Source of the DNA: an uncultured Phycisphaerales bacterium
GTDB lineage: Bacteria; Planctomycetota; Phycisphaerae; Tepidisphaerales; Tepidisphaeraceae
Length of the DNA stretch: 34,897 bases
Direction: 5' to 3'
NCBI GenBank assembly: GCA_903871935.1
Contig: CAIQIQ010000071.1
Location: 1 to 34,897 of the forward strand
The notes under the pieces were generated by a model. That model was not told the DNA's origin. It did not search any database and saw nothing but the letters and a program-made list of their open reading frames with translations. The translations under genes were made by a program, and so were the position numbers. Below are positions 14,494 to 22,083 of this stretch, in pieces. Each line of letters opens with the position of its first letter. Position 1 is the stretch's first letter.

Positions 14494-15504
14494 TTACAGT
14501 GCTGCGATCTTCTCCTGTATTTCACGCAGCGACAGCACCACTTCCTCGAACTCCGCCGGCTCGGCGTAGAACATCGCACGCATCGCCCGGTAGTCTGCCT
14601 CCCACTCGGCCAATCGCTCATCAGGAGGTACAATCTTCAGTTTCGCAGGCGTCAGCGATCCATAGTCAACCCAACTGTAATCAAAATAACTCTTGCGGTG
14701 CTTGACTACTCCATCCCACAGTTCGCGAAACCCGTCGCCTGCTGGCATGACACTCCACAATCGCGTCAGGTCATAGAGATGCCGCGCCTGCCGCGGCGCC
14801 AGTGGGACCGCCCCAGGCCGTACGTTCTGCTCATGCAGCAACGCCGCCTTCTCCCAGAACGTTCGCTCAGGTTTTACGCACGACAGCGTGCACTTGGCCC
14901 GTGCATCGATCCCGGGAAACTCTCTGGCGACATACGGGACGATCTCTCGATCCTCGATTGGCCAGCCTTCAGCCCGGCCGCTCAACTCGATCTTCACCGC
15001 CGCCCGGTTGTACGAAGCCGGAGCGGACAATCCCGCCTGCGGATAGTGGACGTGAATGCAGAAGGGATCTCTCGCCTTCGCCAAAGGCTCGATTTCCAGC
15101 ATCATCCCCTCTTTCAGACGCCTGGCCTCTGCCTCCAGGACCGGAAGCAGCACCTCCGCAATCACGCGGCGGCATTCGTGGCGCAGAGCCTGGAGCCTCC
15201 GTTCACGCTCAGCAGTGTTGATCCCCATCTCGCCAGGGTCGCTCAGTGGACCAAACCAGTCACGAGCCATCGCCAGATCAATGTCCTCGGAAAAACGCTG
15301 GATTATGCCCCACGCTTTGGACAGCGATGTTCCCCCGCGGAACGTGAGATGCGGCCCCACTTCGCTATGCCCAAACAAAACCCCCAGCGTCCAGCATACC
15401 CAGAAGTCCTTCTCGATATGAAACGGCGGCAATCCCATCCGCACGCCCGTTTCATTGAACAGGGCCAGGCGATCTTCGCGGGGCAAATTGGCGATGCTCT
15501 TCAT
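14494..15504 (-). CDS. abiEii: AbiEii/AbiGii-family nucleotidyltransferase toxin
   Basis: This 336-residue protein is the toxin of an AbiE system. The start is set at ATG 15504, where it overlaps the antitoxin stop by four bases (ATGA). The longer frame up to 15546 would overlap abiEi further. Motifs include 'HIEKDFWVCWTL' at about 30-41, GGTSLSK at 57-63 and SEDIDL at 72-77, which form the nucleotidyltransferase metal and nucleotide site. A later 'FWEKAALLHEQN...RQARHLYDLTRL' block is typical of AbiEii. In characterised systems the toxin adds nucleotides to tRNA or otherwise blocks growth reversibly, giving phage abortive infection or plasmid stability. Target and phage range here are unknown. 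Confidence 0.9.
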   Translation of the reverse strand: MKSIANLPREDRLALFNETGVRMGLPPFHIEKDFWVCWTLGVLFGHSEVGPHLTFRGGTSLSKAWGIIQRFSEDIDLAMARDWFGPLSDPGEMGINTAERERRLQALRHECRRVIAEVLLPVLEAEARRLKEGMMLEIEPLAKARDPFCIHVHYPQAGLSAPASYNRAAVKIELSGRAEGWPIEDREIVPYVAREFPGIDARAKCTLSCVKPERTFWEKAALLHEQNVRPGAVPLAPRQARHLYDLTRLWSVMPAGDGFRELWDGVVKHRKSYFDYSWVDYGSLTPAKLKIVPPDERLAEWEADYRAMRAMFYAEPAEFEEVVLSLREIQEKIAAL

Positions 15505-16124
15505 TCTCGCCCCTGTGCCACTCTTCGAAACACCTCGCCGATCCACGCCGGCACAAGCTTGATATCCTTGAGCAACTGCCGCTTGTCTTCCGCACTGAGT
15601 CGTCGCCGCAGTGTTTCAACAACCGATTCGTCCACCTGCTCACGCCTTAAGAAGCGCAGCGCTTGCGTCACCGTGCCCGTGACGCGCCCCGCCGTCGCCA
15701 ATTGTCGCGGCGTCGTGCGCTTTAGAACCACGCCAAGCTGCCGAATCATCACTCGACGCGATGGTCCGTCCGTCAGATACTCAATCCGCCCTGGGACCTG
15801 ATCCGAGAGCCCCAGCAGATTGGCGGCATACGCCCCCGAAGGAAGCAGCCGCTGTGCTCCTCGCCTTGCCAGAGCCTGCGCCACCTCCTCCGGCCGGGGT
15901 GAAAGCTCGCCCAGGAGCTTGCTTTGCTGCGGATACGCATAAACGCCCCGGCTCGCCCGGCGCAGCGCGCCCTGCCGCACCAGCCGCGACAGAGCCTGAT
16001 CCACCGCCGCCCGCCCCCCCATGTCCAGGAAATCTGCCGGGGTCGCCACTGCACCCGCACCACGACCGCGGATGCGCCGAAGCACCTTGGCATCAAGGCT
16101 TTGATTGGATTTTGGCCGACCCAT
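15501..16124 (-). CDS. abiEi: AbiEi-family antitoxin and autorepressor
   Basis: This 207-residue protein is encoded directly before abiEii, with a four-base overlap. It matches the AbiEi/DUF6088 pattern: an N-terminal winged helix-turn-helix (about 1-80) with 'IRGRGAGAVATPADFLDMGG', 'AVDQALSRLVRQGALRRASR' and 'GVYAYP', then a C-terminal domain with 'LPSGAYAANLLGLSDQVPGR' and 'EYLTDGPSRRV'. In the studied AbiE systems this protein neutralises the toxin without forming a stable complex (type IV) and represses its own operon by binding inverted repeats in the promoter. A perfect 14-bp inverted repeat abuts the start codon here, in line with that. No clear ribosome-binding site precedes ATG 16124, so the message may be leaderless. 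Confidence 0.9.
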   Translation of the reverse strand: MGRPKSNQSLDAKVLRRIRGRGAGAVATPADFLDMGGRAAVDQALSRLVRQGALRRASRGVYAYPQQSKLLGELSPRPEEVAQALARRGAQRLLPSGAYAANLLGLSDQVPGRIEYLTDGPSRRVMIRQLGVVLKRTTPRQLATAGRVTGTVTQALRFLRREQVDESVVETLRRRLSAEDKRQLLKDIKLVPAWIGEVFRRVAQGRE

Positions 16125-16159
16125 TCTGTCAGAAATACTATCAACTATTTCTGACAGAA
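16124..16159 (-). promoter_or_regulatory. Perfect 14-bp inverted repeat, probable AbiEi operator
   Basis: The arms TTCTGTCAGAAATA (16124-16137) and TATTTCTGACAGAA (16146-16159) are exact reverse complements, separated by eight bases. The inner arm touches the abiEi start codon at 16124-16122. AbiEi proteins are known to repress their promoter through inverted repeats. Each arm contains TTCTGTCAGAA, itself nearly palindromic, so each arm could bind one dimer. The operator role is inferred from position and symmetry. Confidence 0.75.
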
Positions 16160-16193
16160 CAACTCCACTTCCGCTCTCCGCTATTCCTCGGAG

Positions 16194-16320
16194 TTATCCA
16201 CACCCGCCCCGAACTTGCGCATCTCCTCTCTGAACTCCAACGTAACTACCTATCCATACAGTACTTGCCGCATAGGTGGTACCCCACTCCAGAACTTGCG
16301 CGCCTGCTTACTTATCCACA
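16194..16320 (+). repeat. Intergenic repeat element, copy A, with DnaA-box ends
   Basis: This 127-bp stretch starts and ends with TTATCCACA (16194-16202, 16312-16320), the canonical DnaA box. It contains GAACTTGCGCATCTCCTC after the first box, a GTACTTGC...GGTGGTACC middle and AACTTGCGCGCCTGCTTAC before the second. A second copy with the same order and nearly the same length is at 34617-34741. It lies between the divergent abiEi and PIN-TRAM genes. Open frames crossing it are not protein-like. The rest of the 16160-16526 gap shows nothing else recognised. Confidence 0.75.
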
Positions 16321-16526
16321 TCGTCCTGGCACCCGCGTTGCCGCGATGCCCCCCCCGTCATTGGGTTGGTCATTCGGGTTTGCCCTATGGTTCTGACCGT
16401 TTCCTCCCCCCTTCGTGCCTTTGTGGCATCGTGCGGCGCGCCATCGTGCCTCGCATTCCATTACCTCCGCAATGCACTTGGTTCTTGACAGCCCCTTGCG
16501 GTAAGATCAGCGACGAATAGGAATCC

Positions 16527-17639
16527 ATGAACCTTCATCTCCTCCGAGCACTGTTCGTCCTGTTGATGGCCTCCGTGGGGTGGTATTACCTGACTCTGGA
16601 CCCCATCAAGAATGGTCCCGGACCCTTTGGGCCGGCCAGTTGGGCCACCCTGGCCGTCTCCGTCACCGCTGCCGTCCTGATTCTCTCGATTGATATTCTT
16701 TCTTCGCGACGCAAACTGCTGAATCTGTCGGCCGTTCTCTTTGGCACCACGCTCGGCATCGCCATCGGGTGGGTCATGGGCCTGGTCGTCACGTTTCTCA
16801 TCGGGCAGTACGTGCCGGGAGAGGGCAGCCTGGTAAGGAAGCAGCTTATCGAGTTCCTTCAAGTTCTGGTTTATGTCTCCTGCTGCTACATCCTGGTCAG
16901 TTTCATCATGCAGACCAAGGATGACATCCGCTTCATCATCCCGTATGTGGAGTTCGCCAAACACACCAAGGGTGTCCGGCCGATGCTGCTGGATACCAGC
17001 GCCCTGGTCGATGGACGTGTCGTGGAGATGGCCGACCTCGGACTGATCGACAGCCGCATCGTCGTGCCCCGCTTTGTTCTCGATGAACTGCAGGCGCTGG
17101 CCGATTCCACCGATCGTCTGCGCCGCGGCCGCGGCCGGCGCGGCCTGGATATGGTCGGCAAGCTTCAGGCAAACAAGAAAGTGGAAGTGGTGATCTATGA
17201 GGCGATCACCCCCGAAGGTGAAGCTCAAGAGGTGGATCATCGACTGGTCGCCATGGCTGGTGAAATGAACGCGCGGATCATGACCACCGACTTCAACCTG
17301 GAAAAGGTTGCCCAGCTTCAGGGTGTTACCGCCCTGAACGTGAACCATATTGCCGAAGCGCTCAAGCCGGTGTTCCTGCCCGGTGATGCCATCGACGTTC
17401 AGCTTGTCAAACCCGGCGAACAGCCCGGGCAAGCCGTCGGCTACCTGGAGGATGGCACCATGGTGGTCATCGAGCATGGTCGGCCGCACATTGGCGAAGC
17501 TACCGTACAGGCAACCGTGACCAGCATCGTCCAGACCTCCGCCGGGCGCATGGTTTTCGGCCGCATCGGCGAAGCCAACGGATCGCCTCGTCGCGGCCGC
17601 GAGCCGCAGGCGCCTGAGAAACAGGGACCTGCCGTATGA
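16527..17639 (+). CDS. Membrane-anchored PIN-TRAM domain protein (YacL-like)
   Basis: This 370-residue protein has AGGA upstream of ATG 16527. Four membrane segments occupy about residues 5-22, 36-55, 66-93 and 110-130. A PIN nuclease domain follows at about 150-265: 'MLLDTSALVDGRV' supplies the first acidic residue, FVLDELQALAD the next, 'DHRLVAMA' and 'ARIMTTDFNL' the later ones. A TRAM RNA-binding domain is at about 280-350 ('GDAIDVQLVKPGEQPGQAVG', 'GTMVVIE...IG', 'VTSIVQTSAGRMVFG'). This order is that of YacL/PilT-type proteins of Gram-positive bacteria and planctomycetes, probable ribonucleases. Its stop overlaps the ispD start (ATGA). YacL-ispD linkage is also seen in other bacteria. 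Confidence 0.9.
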   Translation: MNLHLLRALFVLLMASVGWYYLTLDPIKNGPGPFGPASWATLAVSVTAAVLILSIDILSSRRKLLNLSAVLFGTTLGIAIGWVMGLVVTFLIGQYVPGEGSLVRKQLIEFLQVLVYVSCCYILVSFIMQTKDDIRFIIPYVEFAKHTKGVRPMLLDTSALVDGRVVEMADLGLIDSRIVVPRFVLDELQALADSTDRLRRGRGRRGLDMVGKLQANKKVEVVIYEAITPEGEAQEVDHRLVAMAGEMNARIMTTDFNLEKVAQLQGVTALNVNHIAEALKPVFLPGDAIDVQLVKPGEQPGQAVGYLEDGTMVVIEHGRPHIGEATVQATVTSIVQTSAGRMVFGRIGEANGSPRRGREPQAPEKQGPAV

Positions 17640-18334
17640 GCCTGGGCATCGTACTGCCTGCGGCGGGAACTTCCTCGCGATTCGGGGCTCAGCGCAGCAA
17701 ACTCGTGCAGATGCTCTGCGGCAAGCCCGTGATCGCGCATACCTTGGCCGCGTTTCTGGCCCGCAGTGATGTGCATCAGGTGGTTATCGCGGCCAGCGAT
17801 GATTCCGATGTCGCCCAGGAGCAGCATCCTGCCTGGCGCGACCTCCTGCACGATCCGCGTGTCCGCCGAGTGCCTGGCGGAGCGACGCGGGCGCACAGTG
17901 TGCTCGAAGCCCTGCGTGCGCTGGATCAGGATATCGAGTGGGTCGCCGTCCACGATGCCGCCCGGCCGCTGATCAGCCGGGGGTTGATCGATTGCACGCT
18001 GGCCCTGGCGCGCCAGCATGGCGCGGCCGTACCGGCGCTGCCGGTTGCTCTGACAATCAAGCGTGCCGCCGGCCCATTGCCTGCCCGCGTCGAATGCACG
18101 GTTCCGCGACAGCAACTCTGGGCGATGCAGACGCCGCAGATCGCGCGTCGAAGCGATCTGCTCGGCGCCTTCGTCCGTTGCCCGATTCCCCTGGAAGAGG
18201 TCACCGATGATGTCCAGCTCATCGAACTGGCAGGTGGCCAGGTATGGCTGACGCCCGGCGATGAGCGTAACCTAAAGATAACGACGCAACTCGACATGGT
18301 TGTCGCCCGAAGCCTGATGGAAGAATCGAGATGA
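17636..18334 (+). CDS. ispD: 2-C-methyl-D-erythritol 4-phosphate cytidylyltransferase
   Basis: This 232-residue enzyme joins CTP and methylerythritol phosphate in the non-mevalonate isoprenoid pathway. The N-terminal nucleotide loop 'VLPAAGTSSRFGAQRSK' carries the needed Arg and Lys22, though the usual PKQ after the loop reads SKL. 'PGGATRAHSVLEAL', 'VHDAARPL', 'QTPQIARRSDLL', EEVTDDVQL and the final 'GDERNLKITTQLDM' are all standard IspD motifs. The start overlaps the previous stop by four bases, and its own stop overlaps nadC in the same way, so the three genes are translationally coupled. Its product feeds undecaprenyl lipid synthesis, which uppP recycles. Confidence 0.94.
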   Translation: MSLGIVLPAAGTSSRFGAQRSKLVQMLCGKPVIAHTLAAFLARSDVHQVVIAASDDSDVAQEQHPAWRDLLHDPRVRRVPGGATRAHSVLEALRALDQDIEWVAVHDAARPLISRGLIDCTLALARQHGAAVPALPVALTIKRAAGPLPARVECTVPRQQLWAMQTPQIARRSDLLGAFVRCPIPLEEVTDDVQLIELAGGQVWLTPGDERNLKITTQLDMVVARSLMEESR

Positions 18335-19233
18335 AAGCTCCGTTCCCGCAGTATCACGAACTGGCCGACCTGATTCGCCTGGCGAAGCAGGAAGACATGC
18401 GCGACGACGATGTGACCAGTCGCCTGCTGATCCCCGCCGATGCCACGGGCAGGGGGGTGCTGGTTCAGAAGCAGACCGGGGTGATCTGCGGCCTGCCGAT
18501 CGTGGAGATGGTCTGCCGGCAGTACGATCCGCGCCTCAGAGTCGAAAGCGTTACCGCTGAGGCGATCGACGCGATTGAAGGGCAATATGCCGCCGAGCCG
18601 AAACGACTGCCGCGCCTGGTAATCACCGGTCCGATGCGGCCGCTGCTCTCGGCCGAGCGCGTGCTGCTGAACTTCGTGCAGCGGCTCTCGGGCATCGCCT
18701 CGCAGACCCATCGCTATGTCCAGGCGGTCGCCGGCACACAGGCGCGCATCTACGACACCCGCAAGACGACGCCGGGCTGGCGGCTGCTGGAGAAGTATGC
18801 CGTGCGCTGCGGCGGCGGCGAGAACCACCGCATGGGCCTCTACGATGGCCTCTTGATCAAGGACAACCATCTCGCCGCCATCCCGCTGGCGCAACTGGCC
18901 ACGCAACTGAGCCAGATCGTGCAGACCAGCCGGCGCGAAGCGCGCACGCGATTCATTCAGGTTGAGGTCGATACACTCCAACAGTTACGGGAGGTGCTGA
19001 AGGTCCAGCAGATCGACTCCATCCTGCTGGACAACATGGACTGCCCCACGATGAGCCAGGCAGTCGCCATGCGCGATGCGGCCGGACGCAAGGGTGTCCT
19101 GGCCCTTGAGGCCTCCGGCAGCATTAACCTCACCACTGTCCGTGCCATCGCCAACACCGGAGTTGAGCGCATCTCCGTCGGCGCCCTGACCCACTCGGCC
19201 GTAGCGCTGGATATCGGCTTGGATGTCGAGTGA
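18331..19233 (+). CDS. nadC: Nicotinate-nucleotide pyrophosphorylase (carboxylating)
   Basis: This 300-residue enzyme converts quinolinate and PRPP to nicotinate mononucleotide in de novo NAD synthesis. Motifs seen are 'LAKQEDMRDDDVTSRLLIP' at the N-terminus, 'AERVLLNFVQRLSGIASQTH', 'IYDTRKTTPGWRLLEKYAVR' with GGGENHRMGL (quinolinate and PRPP site), 'LIKDNHL', 'QVEVDTLQQL', 'ILLDNM', LEASGSI and 'GVERISVGALTHS'. All are at normal spacing and the length is typical. The start overlaps the ispD stop (ATGA at 18331). No nadA or nadB is nearby, so the pathway is presumably completed elsewhere. Confidence 0.95.
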   Translation: MKAPFPQYHELADLIRLAKQEDMRDDDVTSRLLIPADATGRGVLVQKQTGVICGLPIVEMVCRQYDPRLRVESVTAEAIDAIEGQYAAEPKRLPRLVITGPMRPLLSAERVLLNFVQRLSGIASQTHRYVQAVAGTQARIYDTRKTTPGWRLLEKYAVRCGGGENHRMGLYDGLLIKDNHLAAIPLAQLATQLSQIVQTSRREARTRFIQVEVDTLQQLREVLKVQQIDSILLDNMDCPTMSQAVAMRDAAGRKGVLALEASGSINLTTVRAIANTGVERISVGALTHSAVALDIGLDVE

Positions 19234-19294
19234 CCGCTCCATTTCCTTTCGGTTGCCCGTCAAATTACACTACAGCCAATAAGGAGAGATAATC

Positions 19295-20083
19295 ATGGGA
19301 ATGAAAATCGGCGTAATGGTGGAATCCTTCCGGTGTGATTTTGTCACGGGCGTCAAGAAAGCGGCCGCCCTGGGCGTTCAGGGCATACAGAAGTACGCCA
19401 CCGGCGATGAGCTCCACTGGACCGCCGCGCAGATCAAGGAAGCTCTCGACATCGTGAAGTCCAACGGCATGGTCTTCTCCGCTCTCTGCGGCGATTTCGG
19501 CCACGGCTTTACGGATGAAGCGAAGAATCCCGAGCTTGTTGAAAAATCCAAGCGCGTCATCGACCTCGCCAAGAAGCTCGAATGCAACGTTGTTACCACG
19601 CATATCGGCGTTGTCCCGGCCCAGGAGAACAAGACCAGGCAGGTGATGAAGGCGGCCTGCCGCGAGCTCGCCCTCTATGCCGATTCCGTCCATGCAGCCT
19701 TTGCCGTTGAAACCGGCCCCGAGACAGCCGTGGTCCTGGGCAGCTTCCTCGACAGCCTCGGCGCCATGGGTGTACGCGTGAACTTCGACCCGGCCAACCT
19801 CGTTATGTCCGTTGCCGACAAGCCGGCGCCTGCCGTCGAAACATTGAAGAAGTACATCGTCCATACCCATGCCAAGGATGGCAAACGGCTTCCCGGAGGC
19901 GGCCATATCGAGCTCCCGCTCGGCGAAGGCGATGTCAACTTCGACACCTACCTGCCCGCACTCGGGAAAATCGGCTACAGCGGATTCCTGACCATCGAAC
20001 GCGAGGTCGGCGAAACACCCGAAAAAGATATTGGCCTTGCCGTCCGCTTCCTGAAGGAAAAGCTCGCCAAGTATAGACTGTGA
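19295..20083 (+). CDS. Sugar phosphate isomerase/epimerase family TIM barrel
   Basis: This 262-residue protein has a strong AAGGAGAG ribosome-binding site seven bases before ATG 19295. It belongs to the xylose isomerase-like/AP endonuclease 2 superfamily. Features are '[10 protein letters not shown]...[15 protein letters not shown]' in strand 1, '[12 protein letters not shown]', '[10 protein letters not shown]', 'AVETGPETA' with a metal-binding Glu, '[10 protein letters not shown]' with Asp, '[10 protein letters not shown]' with His, and '[13 protein letters not shown]' with the final Glu. The metal ligands of active isomerases are thus present. Members act on ketoses, inositol derivatives and other sugars, so no substrate is assigned. 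No signal peptide is seen, and it is 61 bases after nadC. Confidence 0.85.
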   Translation: MGMKIGVMVESFRCDFVTGVKKAAALGVQGIQKYATGDELHWTAAQIKEALDIVKSNGMVFSALCGDFGHGFTDEAKNPELVEKSKRVIDLAKKLECNVVTTHIGVVPAQENKTRQVMKAACRELALYADSVHAAFAVETGPETAVVLGSFLDSLGAMGVRVNFDPANLVMSVADKPAPAVETLKKYIVHTHAKDGKRLPGGGHIELPLGEGDVNFDTYLPALGKIGYSGFLTIEREVGETPEKDIGLAVRFLKEKLAKYRL

Positions 20084-20195
20084 TTCGCAATCGCACGCTC
20101 TTGGGGGCGGAAGCCCAGGCTCAGTGAATTCTGGAAGCAGTAACCGCGCCGCCGAAGCGGCCGGACGCGACAGCGAACCCAGACATGAGGTGACC

Positions 20196-20528
20196 ATGAA
20201 GATGAAGGCAATCGTGCTCGCAGGCGTATTGGTTCTGGCGGCCGGCTGTGCTGACTCGGGGGCAGTCACTACGGGGTCAGGCCTCACTGTGGCTAGCGGA
20301 TCCAAGCCCTCGACCAGCAGCGTATCGGTGAAATCGGAAGAAACGCCCTCTACCGTGCGCCAGGCGATCCAGCGGGCCTATCCGGGCTCAACGATCAAGT
20401 CACTTGATCTCGTAACCGACAACCACACGGGCATCACGCATTATCAGGCGAAGGTGGCGACCGTGCAGGGCAAGGATGTGCAGGTGGAACTGTCCAGGCA
20501 GGGGAAGATTGTGGCGACGAAACAGTAG
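20196..20528 (+). CDS. Small lipoprotein, PepSY-like
   Basis: The frame is open from 20124, but ATG 20196 has GAGGTG upstream and opens a proper lipoprotein signal (MKMKAIVLAGVLVLAAGC), with Cys18 as the lipidation site. The mature part begins with a Ser/Thr/Gly-rich linker. It ends in a domain of about 60 residues (TVRQAIQRAYPGSTIKSLDL, then 'HYQAKVATVQGKDVQVELSR' and 'GKIVATKQ'). The alternating pattern resembles PepSY/BLP-type domains that bind or inhibit secreted proteins. The 110-residue length fits. Function is not known, and the family call is tentative. Confidence 0.7.
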   Translation: MKMKAIVLAGVLVLAAGCADSGAVTTGSGLTVASGSKPSTSSVSVKSEETPSTVRQAIQRAYPGSTIKSLDLVTDNHTGITHYQAKVATVQGKDVQVELSRQGKIVATKQ

Positions 20529-20634
20529 ACACATTGCGCGTGTCCGGGGTACCGAGCGCCGCCTCACGCCTATCGGCCCTTCGCTATGATAACTTTGATC
20601 TCGCTGCTCCGCCCGCATAAGCTCATGCTTAGCC

Positions 20635-22026
20635 ATGGCTTACAACTACGACATCATCGTCATCGGCGGCGGGCCGGCCGGATATGCGGCCGCCATTCGT
20701 GCTGGCCAGCTCAAGAAACGCACCCTCTGCATCGAAAAGGAAAGCCTTGGCGGGATCTGCCTCAACTGGGGCTGCATCCCCACCAAAGCCCTGCTCGAAT
20801 CAGGGGCGCTGGTCCGCAAGATGCGCCATGCCGCCGACTTCGGCATCACCATCGAGAATCTGAAGGTCGATTTCCCGGCCATGATCGCCCGTTCTCGCGC
20901 CATATCCGACAAGCTCTCCAAAGGTATCGCACATCTCTTCCGCAAACATGATGTCAAACATGAACTGGGCAGCGCGGTGGTTCTGGCGCCGCATAAGGTG
21001 CGCCTGACCACGGCCGCCGGCTCCAGTGATCTCTCCGCCGAGAACATCATTATCGCCACCGGCGCCCGCCCCCGCGCTCTGCCGGGGGCGGACTTCGACG
21101 CTGACAAGATCATCACCAGCCGCGAAGCGATGAACCTCAAGTCCCAGCCCAAGAGCCTCGCCATCATCGGTGCTGGCGCGATCGGCTGCGAGTTCGCCGA
21201 CTTCTACAACGCCATCGGCACCCAGGTCACCCTCGTCGAGATGCTCGATCACCTGCTGCCCAATGAGGATGAAGACTGCTCGATCGTGCTGGAGCGTTCC
21301 TTCGCCAAACGCGGCATCAGCGTGATGACCAAGACAAAGACCGACAAGATCGAGAAGACCGCCACTGGCGTGAAGCTCACCGTCTCCAACGCCAAAGGCA
21401 CCAGCACTATCGAGGCCGACAAAGTGCTGGTTGCCATCGGTGTCACCGGCAATATTGAGCAGGTGATTGCCAAGGACCTGAAGCTGGAGATCCTTAAGGG
21501 CCACATCAAGGTGGATCAGAAGTACCAGACGAGCATCCCCGGCATTTACGCCGTCGGCGATGTGATCGGCCCGCCCTGGTTGGCACATGTTGCCCATCAT
21601 GAGGCTGTCAACTGCGTCGAGACGATCTGTGGTCTGCACGCGCACCAGATCGATTACCGCATGATCCCCGGCTGCACCTACACCCATCCGCAGGTTGCCA
21701 GCATGGGCCTGACCGAGAAGAAAGCTCGAGAGGATGGCAAAGCGGTGAAGATCGGCAAGTTCCCCTTTTCGGTTTCCGGGCGAGCACTGGCCGCCGGTGA
21801 AACCGACGGCTTCGTGAAACTGATCTTCGACGCGAAATACGGTGAGCTGCTGGGAGTCCACATGATCGGTGAGACCGTTACCGAATTGCTCTCGGAGCTG
21901 GTGATGGCAAGGCAGCTTGAAGCCACCGAGGAGGAGATCCTCGCCGCCATGCACCCGCATCCGACGCTGTCGGAAGCGATCATGGAAGCCGCCGGCGCCG
22001 CCGTCGGCAAGGCGATTCACATATAG
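20635..22026 (+). CDS. lpdA: Dihydrolipoyl dehydrogenase
   Basis: This 463-residue flavoprotein reoxidises dihydrolipoyl groups in 2-oxoacid dehydrogenase and glycine cleavage complexes. The FAD-binding GGGPAGYAAAIRAGQL is at 11-26. The redox disulfide is Cys42/Cys47 in GGICLNWGCIPTK. A second dinucleotide fold carries 'LAIIGAGAIGCEFADFYNAI'. 'YAVGDVIGPPWLAHVAHHEA' precedes the interface domain. The C-terminal HPHPTLSEAIMEAA supplies the His442-Glu447 pair, so all catalytic parts are present. The ribosome-binding site is weak. Genes for E1 and E2 components are not in the window. lipA, 5 kb downstream, makes the cofactor this enzyme works on. Confidence 0.95.
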   Translation: MAYNYDIIVIGGGPAGYAAAIRAGQLKKRTLCIEKESLGGICLNWGCIPTKALLESGALVRKMRHAADFGITIENLKVDFPAMIARSRAISDKLSKGIAHLFRKHDVKHELGSAVVLAPHKVRLTTAAGSSDLSAENIIIATGARPRALPGADFDADKIITSREAMNLKSQPKSLAIIGAGAIGCEFADFYNAIGTQVTLVEMLDHLLPNEDEDCSIVLERSFAKRGISVMTKTKTDKIEKTATGVKLTVSNAKGTSTIEADKVLVAIGVTGNIEQVIAKDLKLEILKGHIKVDQKYQTSIPGIYAVGDVIGPPWLAHVAHHEAVNCVETICGLHAHQIDYRMIPGCTYTHPQVASMGLTEKKAREDGKAVKIGKFPFSVSGRALAAGETDGFVKLIFDAKYGELLGVHMIGETVTELLSELVMARQLEATEEEILAAMHPHPTLSEAIMEAAGAAVGKAIHI

Positions 22027-22083
22027 CGAGCGAGCTTCCTCGCCGACCGCTGCCACAAAGTGTGTCTGCCAAGGTATAACACG

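Noticed and set aside
15761..16396. Plus-strand frame across abiEi and the repeat element
   Set aside because: It is Pro/Ala-rich, antisense to abiEi, and the part over the repeat is not kept in frame in copy B.
16485..16507. Promoter TTGACA with TAAGAT before the PIN-TRAM gene
   Set aside because: The spacer is only 11 bases, too short for a sigma-70 promoter.
18331..18334. Frameshift between ispD and nadC
   Set aside because: The frames overlap by ATGA only. Both proteins are complete, so this is ordinary translational coupling.
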